Source: an uncultured Clostridia bacterium (GTDB taxonomy: Bacteria; Bacillota; Clostridia; Oscillospirales; Acutalibacteraceae). Taken from it: a stretch of 24,731 bases of DNA. Where the stretch lies: the NCBI GenBank assembly GCA_937880805.1, contig CALGRR010000052.1:1-24731 (forward strand), given 5' to 3'. The notes under the pieces are model-generated. The model was not told the DNA's origin. It worked only from the letters and a program-made list of their open reading frames with translations, and did not search any database. The position numbers and the translations under genes are program-made. Of the stretch, positions 15,388 to 22,810 are shown piece after piece (position 1 is the first letter of the stretch; the number at the start of each line of letters is the position of its first letter).

Positions 15388-16155
15388 ATGCGCATTGAAA
15401 GCATAGCTCTTACCCATGAAGGCAGGGTCAGAGAAAACAACGAGGATAATTATTTCGTATGCGGGAAATACAAAAAAGAGGTTCTTTTAAACAGACACGG
15501 AACAGAGCGTAACGAAATCTGCGAGGAATATCTCTATGCCGTTTGTGACGGTATGGGAGGAGAAGCATTCGGAGAAAGAGCCTCACTGATTGCTGTTGAA
15601 GCTTTAGGTGAATATTGGAAGAACAAAAGCTTTGATATAAATGATTATGTCAAAAAAACGAATGATAAAATCTGTGACGAAATTGAAAATAATAGCGGAA
15701 CAAGAATGGGTACAACTCTTGCCGTTTTATATATAAAAGACAATATTGCTCATGCTTATAACATTGGTGACAGTAGAATCTATTTGTTTAGAAAAAACAA
15801 ACTTGAACAAATCAGCAAAGACCACACGCAGACAGAGCGATTAATCAGGATGAATATAATAACGCCCGAAGAAGCAAAAACTCATCCGGAGAGACACAAG
15901 CTTACACAGCATTTGGGAATATTCCCCGAAGAAATGATAATTGAGCCGTTTGAAACCGAAATCAGCGTTAATGTCGGAGATGTTTTTCTTCTATGCAGTG
16001 ATGGTGTAACCGATGTGCTTTGCGATGAGGGAATCAGCGAAATACTTGGAATTGATAATCCGGTAAAAGAATCTTTGAAGATGTTGATTCTGAAGGCAAT
16101 AAAAAAAGGCGGAACAGACAATGTTACCGCAGTAATTGTTAAAGTGCTTGAATAA
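15388..16155 (+). CDS. PP2C-family Ser/Thr protein phosphatase
   Basis: 255 aa, close to the size of PrpC/Stp1. The metal and catalytic motifs are all present: RENNEDN (D20), CDGMGG (D54-G55), GTRMGTTLAVLY, NIGDSRIYLFR, KDHTQT, LLCSDGVTD (D205) and GGTDNVTAVIV (D244). So it should be an active Mn/Mg-dependent phosphatase acting in the cytoplasm. AGAAGG lies seven bases before the ATG. It is directly followed, with a 17-base gap, by two Ser/Thr kinase genes, the usual PrpC-PrkC pairing. Its natural targets are probably the kinases themselves and whatever the EssC FHA domain reads. There is an insertion (KYKKEVLLNRHGTERNEICE) between the first two motifs. Confidence 0.95.
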   Translation: MRIESIALTHEGRVRENNEDNYFVCGKYKKEVLLNRHGTERNEICEEYLYAVCDGMGGEAFGERASLIAVEALGEYWKNKSFDINDYVKKTNDKICDEIENNSGTRMGTTLAVLYIKDNIAHAYNIGDSRIYLFRKNKLEQISKDHTQTERLIRMNIITPEEAKTHPERHKLTQHLGIFPEEMIIEPFETEISVNVGDVFLLCSDGVTDVLCDEGISEILGIDNPVKESLKMLILKAIKKGGTDNVTAVIVKVLE

Positions 16156-16172
16156 TGTGACGAGGTGTTGAA

Positions 16173-18338
16173 ATGGAATACTTCAAAAAATATGAACCGC
16201 TTTTTGGCGCATGGCATATAACCCGACTGATTGGTGAGGGGTCTTTCGGAAAAGTGTTTGAAATTGAACGTGAAGATTTTGGTAAAACCTATAAATCTGC
16301 CCTTAAAGCTATTACAATTCCTCAAAATCAAAGTGAAATAAAAAATTTGTCAATGAGTGGTATGGACTCAGATAGTGTGACATCATATTTTAATTCGTTG
16401 GTGGAAAATGTTGCAAAAGAATTTGAACTGATGTCAGAAATGAAGGGACACAGCAATATCGTCAGTTATGAAGACCATAATGTTTTTAAGCATGAGGACG
16501 GAATAGGTTGGGATATACTTATTCGCATGGAACTTTTAACACCTGCTGACAGCTTCTTTTCAGAAACCGGTATTGATAATGAAAAGGTTATAGGACTTGG
16601 TATAGATTTATGCAAAGCTCTTGAAATATGTCAAAAGCATAATGTTGTTCACCGTGATATAAAACCAAGTAATATTTTTGTTTCAGCCAACGAAGATTTC
16701 AAACTTGGTGATTTCGGTGTTGCAAAGACCATTGAGCAAACAACCGGTGAATTCTCTAAAAAAGGAACATATAACTATATGGCTCCTGAAGTTTATAAAG
16801 GAGAGTCTTACGGTAATTCAGTGGATTTATATTCTGTCGGAATTGTTATGTATCGTTATCTTAACAATAACAGAACTCCGTTTTTACCCCAACCTCCTGA
16901 AATGATAACTTATAATAAAAGTGAAGATGCTTTGACGAGACGAATGAGAGGAGAAGAATTGCCTCCGCCTGTAAACGCAAGTAAAGAACTTGCGAGAATT
17001 ATTTTGAAAGCTTGCAGTTTTAAACCTGAAAACCGTTATTCAAGCCCCGCACAGCTTCGTAGAGAACTTGAAAATCTATTAACCGCCACAGAATTTCAAC
17101 CCAAAATTTTTGAACAGACAACTCATCAACCTCTTGTTAATAAGTTTGAAAAAACATCTGAACCAATTTCAAAGCCAAGTAAATCTTTTGCTGTAAATAT
17201 ACCAGATGAATTTGATGAATCATTTTTTGATGAAGGTGGCAAAAAAATTAAAGAAAACGATGGCAGCAAAAAGAAAACTGTAATAATCTGTGCAGTATGC
17301 GTCGCAATTTTAGCGTTGATTATTTGTGGAGCATGTCTTTTTAAGAACTCTTCTTTTGCAAGTGATTTAAGATTGTTTTTTTCAAATTTATCGTCAAGTA
17401 CCGTGAATGTTGAAGATACAACTGGAAACTCGAATATTTCAACCACTATGTTTGAATTTCCAGATTTGCTTAATACAGAGTTTTCAACAACACTTGAAAG
17501 CACAACACAAATAATGTTTGTGAAAACAGCAGGCAGCGATTTGAATATGCGTGAACAGGCAGATATAAATTCTGCTGTTGTTGCAAAAATCCCGAGCGGA
17601 TATCCTGTTTATGTTTTAAGAGCAGAGGCAGAGTGGACATACATAGAATACGGTTATCAAAACGGGTGGGTTAAAAATGAGTTTTTAGTTGATGTTGATG
17701 AGTTGGAGGAAAGCACATCTGCAAAAGTTGCTTTTACAACTCAACCTATAAGAACCACCACTGCACCGACTACAAGAAAACCGATAACGACCAGAAAGGT
17801 TACAACCACCAAGAAACCGACAACTACTTTTAAACCAACTACAACCAAAAGAATCACAACCACAACCGACAGCTTGAGCAGCTATGATTATGTGAACGAG
17901 TGGGCAAACTTAAAAATTGACCTTCCTTATGGTTACACCGACCAAACTGAAAACTATCAAAATGCTTACAACGATGAACTTGCAGATTTTTATGCACTAA
18001 ATTCAAACAAGGCATCAAATTTTTTGATTATGATATCACCTTTTGATATAGATGATATAAGCGAAATCACAACAGAACAGGCATTATATATGTTGTCAAA
18101 TCAATACATTTATGATGTTGGTGAAAATAATGTTCAAAACATTAGTGGGATTTTCTATACATATTTCGGTAGCGAAGAATACTGCTGTATTCAATTTGAA
18201 GACCACAGCTATGATACCGTAATTCATGTCCGATATTGTCTAAAAAGAATCGGCAATAAATATCTGTGTATAATATTTTCTACTGCTTATAAAAGTGAAT
18301 TTAACACAATGGTTAGTTCGATTGACAGCATTTCTTAA
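16173..18338 (+). CDS. Transmembrane Ser/Thr kinase with extracellular SH3b domain
   Basis: 721 aa, GAGGTG five bases upstream. The N-terminal kinase domain is intact: GEGSFGKV (21-28), K45 in ALKAIT, HRDIKPSN (H160-R161-D162), DFG (D180) and MAPE (203-206). The activation segment has Thr/Ser residues for autophosphorylation (TTGEFSKKGT). A TM helix lies at about 370-390 (VIICAVCVAILALIICGACL). Outside are an SH3_3-like domain (about 447-515: LNMREQADINSAVVAKIPSG, then WTYIEYGYQNGWV), a Thr/Lys/Pro-rich linker (520-567) and a C-terminal module (570-721) of unknown fold. SH3b domains often bind cell wall, so it may sense the envelope. No PASTA repeats are present. The paralogue downstream shares the kinase half but not the outer half. 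The topology matches EssB/YukC, whose inner domain is a pseudokinase. Confidence 0.9.
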   Translation: MEYFKKYEPLFGAWHITRLIGEGSFGKVFEIEREDFGKTYKSALKAITIPQNQSEIKNLSMSGMDSDSVTSYFNSLVENVAKEFELMSEMKGHSNIVSYEDHNVFKHEDGIGWDILIRMELLTPADSFFSETGIDNEKVIGLGIDLCKALEICQKHNVVHRDIKPSNIFVSANEDFKLGDFGVAKTIEQTTGEFSKKGTYNYMAPEVYKGESYGNSVDLYSVGIVMYRYLNNNRTPFLPQPPEMITYNKSEDALTRRMRGEELPPPVNASKELARIILKACSFKPENRYSSPAQLRRELENLLTATEFQPKIFEQTTHQPLVNKFEKTSEPISKPSKSFAVNIPDEFDESFFDEGGKKIKENDGSKKKTVIICAVCVAILALIICGACLFKNSSFASDLRLFFSNLSSSTVNVEDTTGNSNISTTMFEFPDLLNTEFSTTLESTTQIMFVKTAGSDLNMREQADINSAVVAKIPSGYPVYVLRAEAEWTYIEYGYQNGWVKNEFLVDVDELEESTSAKVAFTTQPIRTTTAPTTRKPITTRKVTTTKKPTTTFKPTTTKRITTTTDSLSSYDYVNEWANLKIDLPYGYTDQTENYQNAYNDELADFYALNSNKASNFLIMISPFDIDDISEITTEQALYMLSNQYIYDVGENNVQNISGIFYTYFGSEEYCCIQFEDHSYDTVIHVRYCLKRIGNKYLCIIFSTAYKSEFNTMVSSIDSIS

Positions 18339-18363
18339 ATTAAAGCTTACAGCGAGGTGTAAC

Positions 18364-21300
18364 ATGGATATATCTTATTATAAACAGTTTGAGCCGTTTT
18401 TCGGTGCTTGGTATATAGCCGAGCTTATTGGTGAAGGTTCTTTTGGCAAGGTTTTTGAGATAGAACGCACAGAATTCGGAAGAACATACAAATCGGCATT
18501 AAAAGCTATAACTATACCTGAAAAGCCTTCTGAAATAAAAAATGCACTTATGTCCGGTATGAGTGAGCAGGATGTTACAACATATTATCGTTCAATTGCT
18601 GAAAATGTTATTGCCGAATTTGATATGATGGCGAAAATGAAAGGTCACAGTAACATTGTGAATTGTGAAGATTATATTGTAATAGAGCATGAATGCGATA
18701 TAGGCTGGGATGTTTTTATTCGCATGGAATTGCTAACTCCTGCAGAGTATCATTTTGCTGAAAATGGCTGTGATGAATCAAGCATAATCAACCTTGGAAT
18801 CGATTTGTGCAAAGCTCTTGAAGTGTGTCAAAAGAACAATATAATTCACAGAGATATAAAACCGCAAAATATTTTCATTTCAGAAAACGGAGATTTTAAG
18901 CTCGGTGATTTTGGTGTAGCTAAAACAATTGAAAAAACAACGGGTGAGCTTTCAAAAAAAGGTACCTACAGTTATATGGCACCAGAGGTCTATAAGTGTG
19001 AAAGCTATGACAACTCCGTGGATATTTATTCTGTAGGCGTAGTATTGTATAGGTATCTAAATAATAATCGAACTCCCTTTTTACCCCAACCACCAGAAAT
19101 GATAACTCATTCTGCACAAGAAAAAGCTCTTGAAAAACGCATGAGTGGAGAAAAACTTTCAATACCCGTGAATTCAAATGCGGCTCTTGCAAAAATAATC
19201 CTGAAAGCTTGCGAATATAATCCGGCAGACAGATATTCATCTCCGTGTGAAATGCGCCGTGATTTGGAAGCATTGAGTATGTTGAACGGTGGTTCCCCGC
19301 CGCCCCCACCACCTCCGCCGCCTCATCCCAAGTGGAAAATAATAATTGCTTCAATAGTTTCCGGTATAATCATACTTCTTGGTTGTTTAGGTATGGTACT
19401 GAACAAATTCGGAGTATTCGATAATAAAACGGATAACACCTTGTCGACATCAGATATAACTTCTGGAAATGTTGTAACATTTACAATAACAGAAGGAACA
19501 ACGGCACAAATAATACCTGCTTCCTATACTTTTGATAAATCAACCAAAACACTGACTGTCGGTGGAACGCAGATTGGCGACTTTGATTTGATTGATGCAG
19601 ACTGGTATGATTTGAGAGAAGATGTTGAAAAGGTTGTTGTTTTGGACGGCACAACCGCTGTTTCTGATTTGGCTTTTAACTTTTGTATTAATTTAAAAAG
19701 CATTGAACTTCCCGATACACTTGAAACGATCGGCTATGCCGCTTTCAGATGCTGCTTTTCACTTAAAGAAATTACAATTCCTGATTCTGTAACAGCAATA
19801 GGTGCAAATGCATTTGAGGAATGTAAATCTCTACAAAAAATCACGTTAGGTTATAATCTCCAATATCTCGGTAAAGGTCTTAATAATTCCGGCAGTGTGT
19901 TTAACGGATGTGTGTCGCTTTCTTCTATTGAAATTCCTGAAAATGTTTATTATATCGGAGATTTCACATTTAAAAATTGTACAAAGCTCCAATCGGTCCA
20001 TATTCCTGAAAATGTGTATTCTATAGGTAAAAATCCGTTTATAGGTTGCGAAAATCTCAAAAAAATAACAGTTGACCCTGAAAACTCCTATTATTACAAC
20101 GATGAATACGGTGTTTTGTTTGATAAACTTCAAACTCAGTTGATTGCCGTTCCTGTAAACTGTGATAAAACAAACTATGTATTCCCTGATTCGTTGCGTG
20201 ATATTTCAAATTGGGCACTCGATGGCTGCAAAACCGTTAAAAAAGTAACTCTTCCCGAAGGGTTTACAGGTATGCTGGAATATACTTTTGATGATTGCCC
20301 CAATCTTGAAAGCATTAAAGTTTCGTCATCTAACGAAAACTATTCAACAGATGACCAAGGAGTTTTATATAATAAGGATAAAACGTGGATAGTTACTTTC
20401 CCTCAAGGTAAAACGGAGTATTCAATACCTGAAAATATATACAGTATTGAAGATGAGTTTTCGGGTTGTAAAAAGCTAAAAAAAATAATAATAAACAAAA
20501 ATATAAACAGTATCGAAGCAGATGCTTTCAACTCTTGTGATTCGCTTGAAGAAATTGTTATTGACAGTGCCAATTTAAAATATACAAGTGTTGACAATGT
20601 ACTTTTTAATAAATCCAAATCCGACCTCATAAAATATCCGGAAGGGAAAAAGGAAACAAGCTATTCCGTTCCAAGCGGTGTAGTCAAAATATTCGATCTT
20701 AGCAATAGAAATCTTGAAAAAATTGACATATCCGATTCTGTGGTTACCATAAACTATGATGCTTTCTGGCATTGCGATAATCTTAAAACTATCAGCTTTG
20801 GAAAAAGCTTTACATCGTTTGATTATTCAGGAGAATTTGTTGTTGATTTTGAAAATCCTTTCGTGAATTGCAAAAATCTTGAAAGAATATCCGTTGACTT
20901 CCGAAACAGAAGCTTTAAAACTGATTGGTATGGAGCACTTTATACAAGTGATATGACCAAACTTATATGTCTGCCTGCAAACAGCGGTTGCACATCATAT
21001 ATAGTGCCTGATACTGTTAATATACTTTTGAATTGTTTTTATAACTGCAAAGATTTGAAAACTCTTACAATCGGAAGCGGAGTGACGGATATATGCATCG
21101 GAATTGAAGGTTCGGAAAGCATAGTGGGTTTTGATGGTTGCACTTCATTGGAACATATAAATGTTTCATCAGGTAATAGTGATTTCTCAGCTATTGACGG
21201 TGTTTTGTTTGACAAAAACCAATCAACACTTTTGCTGTATCCTCCCGCAAAAATCAACGAGGATTACACTATACCAAGCCATGTTATTTATCTTCATGAT

Positions 21301-21489
21301 TTTGCTTTCTTTAATTGCCGTCATTTAAAAAGACTGCACATACATAAAAATGTTGAGTTAAATCCTAACGCTTTTATAGGTGACGATTCAAATTATAAGA
21401 TTTATTACGGCGGAAGCAAAGATAAATGGGATGAAAAAATGTATAACTCTGATAATGTGTTTTTTGGATACAGTAAGTTGCCGAAATAA
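18364..21489 (+). CDS. Transmembrane Ser/Thr kinase with extracellular BspA-like LRR domain
   Basis: 1041 aa. The ATG at 18364 has GAGGTG five bases upstream; in-frame codons further left overlap the previous gene and are not used. The kinase is intact: GEGSFGKV (23-30), K47, HRDIKPQN (H162-R163-D164), DFG (D182), MAPE. The first 300 residues closely follow the upstream kinase, including the same NNNRTPFLPQPPEMIT stretch, so the genes are tandem duplicates. A run of nine prolines (about 312-320) precedes one TM helix (about 325-350). Residues about 385-1041 are LRR_5/BspA repeats (IPDSVTAIGANAFEECKSL, IPENVYYIGDFTFKNCTKL). This is a receptor-like kinase with LRRs outside and the kinase inside at the N-terminus. 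It ends the operon at a strong terminator. Ligand and targets are unknown. Confidence 0.9.
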   Translation: MDISYYKQFEPFFGAWYIAELIGEGSFGKVFEIERTEFGRTYKSALKAITIPEKPSEIKNALMSGMSEQDVTTYYRSIAENVIAEFDMMAKMKGHSNIVNCEDYIVIEHECDIGWDVFIRMELLTPAEYHFAENGCDESSIINLGIDLCKALEVCQKNNIIHRDIKPQNIFISENGDFKLGDFGVAKTIEKTTGELSKKGTYSYMAPEVYKCESYDNSVDIYSVGVVLYRYLNNNRTPFLPQPPEMITHSAQEKALEKRMSGEKLSIPVNSNAALAKIILKACEYNPADRYSSPCEMRRDLEALSMLNGGSPPPPPPPPPHPKWKIIIASIVSGIIILLGCLGMVLNKFGVFDNKTDNTLSTSDITSGNVVTFTITEGTTAQIIPASYTFDKSTKTLTVGGTQIGDFDLIDADWYDLREDVEKVVVLDGTTAVSDLAFNFCINLKSIELPDTLETIGYAAFRCCFSLKEITIPDSVTAIGANAFEECKSLQKITLGYNLQYLGKGLNNSGSVFNGCVSLSSIEIPENVYYIGDFTFKNCTKLQSVHIPENVYSIGKNPFIGCENLKKITVDPENSYYYNDEYGVLFDKLQTQLIAVPVNCDKTNYVFPDSLRDISNWALDGCKTVKKVTLPEGFTGMLEYTFDDCPNLESIKVSSSNENYSTDDQGVLYNKDKTWIVTFPQGKTEYSIPENIYSIEDEFSGCKKLKKIIINKNINSIEADAFNSCDSLEEIVIDSANLKYTSVDNVLFNKSKSDLIKYPEGKKETSYSVPSGVVKIFDLSNRNLEKIDISDSVVTINYDAFWHCDNLKTISFGKSFTSFDYSGEFVVDFENPFVNCKNLERISVDFRNRSFKTDWYGALYTSDMTKLICLPANSGCTSYIVPDTVNILLNCFYNCKDLKTLTIGSGVTDICIGIEGSESIVGFDGCTSLEHINVSSGNSDFSAIDGVLFDKNQSTLLLYPPAKINEDYTIPSHVIYLHDFAFFNCRHLKRLHIHKNVELNPNAFIGDDSNYKIYYGGSKDKWDEKMYNSDNVFFGYSKLPK

Positions 21490-21545
21490 ACGGTTGCATT
21501 TACAGTATTATGAAAATGTATTGTTTGTAGTATTCAATAACTTTT

Positions 21546-21574
21546 AAGAGCTCATCTTCGGATGGGCTCTTTTT
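21546..21574 (+). terminator. Strong intrinsic terminator ending the T7SS operon
   Basis: AAGAGCTCATC (21546-21556), UUCG loop, GATGGGCTCTT (21561-21571) with one G-T pair, followed by TTT. An 11-bp stem with an exceptionally stable tetraloop. Confidence 0.9.
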
Positions 21575-21639
21575 CATATACGCAAGGCTTTTGTGCGCTT
21601 TCACCGGCCGCAGAGCCGAATCTTTGTACGTTTCACGCG

Positions 21640-21669
21640 TTGACGTTGTCCATTGACTCCTGGTACAAT
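21640..21669 (+). promoter_or_regulatory. Promoter of the DUF6809-type gene
   Basis: TTGACG (21640-21645), 18-base spacer, TACAAT (21664-21669). Transcription would start near 21676, about 100 bases before the start codon. The leader holds a possible short upstream ORF. Confidence 0.6.
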
Positions 21670-21721
21670 TATTCTGCAGAGGAAATATATCTTCTGTAAT
21701 AAATTTTGGGAGTTGATTGAT

Positions 21722-21796
21722 TTGTTTAGCCTTTTTAAATATGCCAAAATCATCCTTTGTTTGAAAAGGGGGTATGATAATGCCCGGCTTTATTGA
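21722..21796 (+). CDS. Possible 24-codon leader ORF overlapping the next gene
   Basis: GGGAG at 21709-21713 precedes a TTG at 21722 by eight bases. The reading frame LFSLFKYAKIILCLKRGY... ends with TGA at 21794-21796, 17 bases inside the next gene. It passes through that gene's ribosome binding site, so its translation could couple to or mask the downstream start. The product is short, hydrophobic and basic. It may be chance. Confidence 0.25.
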   Translation: MFSLFKYAKIILCLKRGYDNARLY

Positions 21797-22043
21797 AGAG
21801 TTTTATTATGGCAACATTGAACCGCAGGAAACCAATAAGGAATTCAAAGCGGTGTTAAAGAGAAAGCTTGACAGTTTGACTGAAACCGAAAAGGAACTCT
21901 CTGAAAAAATACCGGATGAAGAGCAAGAATTGTTAGAGAGATACATTGAAAAGAATCTTGATTTTTTAACAACAAGCGCAGCCGATTCATTCGTAAAAGG
22001 TTTTAGAGTTGGTGCAAAATTTACATTAGATACATTTAAATGA
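21780..22043 (+). CDS. DUF6809-type small protein (87 aa)
   Basis: AAAGGGGG at 21765-21772 fits the ATG at 21780 (seven bases); an ATG at 21774 is too close to it. The protein is acidic and helical: MPGFIEEFYYGNIEPQETNK opens it and AADSFVKGFRVGAKFTLDTF closes it. This is the pattern of the clostridial DUF6809 family, small cytoplasmic proteins of unknown function that begin with an FYxGNI segment and end with FxxGFxxGxxM-like helices. Family members are often found alone near mobile or regulatory genes. It has its own promoter after the operon terminator, so it is probably not part of the secretion system. Confidence 0.65.
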   Translation: MPGFIEEFYYGNIEPQETNKEFKAVLKRKLDSLTETEKELSEKIPDEEQELLERYIEKNLDFLTTSAADSFVKGFRVGAKFTLDTFK

Positions 22044-22131
22044 CAAAATCATTTAATTCTAATGTACGTATTTTGTTCACGTAATGTTTCAAAAAACTTA
22101 GGCAACCCGCGACGTGGTTGTAACGTTCATA

Positions 22132-22140
22132 TGCTATTAT
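22132..22140 (+). promoter_or_regulatory. Possible extended -10 promoter
   Basis: TGCTATTAT (22132-22140) has the TGn extension and a TATTAT hexamer. No matching -35 element is seen at 16-18 bases. It would serve the gene starting at 22190. Confidence 0.3.
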
Positions 22141-22189
22141 CCGTTTGTAAGGCACAGAAGTGTCAAATATTTAATAGGAGTTGAAATAT

Positions 22190-22759
22190 TTGAAAAATCA
22201 TCTTAAAGAAATCATCGTCGAAAACATTTCAAAGGAATATGGATTTGAGAAAGAAAAAATCCTGTGTTTCTTTGACAAGAATCCGTACGTCAATTGCATT
22301 TTCCCCTATGCCGTAATGACAGCAATTCAAAAAAGCCTTGGGGCATCATCTTTGAGCGATATTCTCACCGAGTATGAACGCGATTATTATTTACTCGATG
22401 ATGAACTTGAACCCGTGGCACTTCGCAAGAATGAGTTTGTTATCAGGGACAGCAGCTTTGCTAACCACGGAATTGAAGAGGGATATATAATCAAATATGA
22501 TCCTGATGAAGTTTATTTCGGTGATTATCAGGCAATTGAACTGGACGGAGTTATTATTCCGGCTTTTGTTACAAACGAAAGAGAAGGAAAGTGTGAACTG
22601 TATTTTGAGGATGATGCATATCAACCTGTAACAGTTTTTACAGATAAAATCAGATTTCTCGGCAAGCTTGTCGGCTATCGTGATCCAGATGAATTCTATT
22701 TTCGTGATTTTAATGAAGATGAAGATTACGATGAACACAGCGACGAAACCAAGTATTAA
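22190..22759 (+). CDS. Unknown protein with S24/LexA-like C-terminal pattern (189 aa)
   Basis: TAGGAG at 22175-22180 points to the TTG at 22190 (nine-base gap); the in-frame TTG at 22181 touches the site and is less likely. The N-terminal 75 residues are helical (EIIVENISKEYGFEKEKILC). From residue about 83 the order of motifs recalls an S24/LexA fold: RDSSFANHGIEEGYIIKY in place of GDSM..GI.dGD, GDYQAIELDGVIIPAFV, LYFEDDAYQPVTVF in place of L...N..Y.P, and IRFLGKLVGYRDP in place of the closing v.G.vv. The usual catalytic Lys is not visible, so peptidase activity is doubtful. A binding or regulatory use of the fold is possible. The C-terminus is very acidic. The similarity is by eye and weak. 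Confidence 0.6.
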   Translation: MKNHLKEIIVENISKEYGFEKEKILCFFDKNPYVNCIFPYAVMTAIQKSLGASSLSDILTEYERDYYLLDDELEPVALRKNEFVIRDSSFANHGIEEGYIIKYDPDEVYFGDYQAIELDGVIIPAFVTNEREGKCELYFEDDAYQPVTVFTDKIRFLGKLVGYRDPDEFYFRDFNEDEDYDEHSDETKY

Positions 22760-22763
22760 TCAC

Positions 22764-22793
22764 CAAGCCCGCAGGCAAAAACCTGCGGGCTTG
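22764..22793 (+). terminator. Intrinsic terminator-like hairpin
   Basis: CAAGCCCGCAGG (22764-22775), loop CAAAAA, CCTGCGGGCTTG (22782-22793): a perfect 12-bp stem between convergent genes. The T-tract is weak on both strands (TTGTTCG rightward), so it may mainly protect 3' ends. Confidence 0.65.
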
Positions 22794-22810
22794 TTCGTGT
22801 GATGATATGT

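Noticed and set aside
18295..18363. In-frame upstream start of the second kinase overlapping the first kinase gene
   Set aside because: The ATG at 18364 has a good GAGGTG and its protein start aligns with that of the first kinase.
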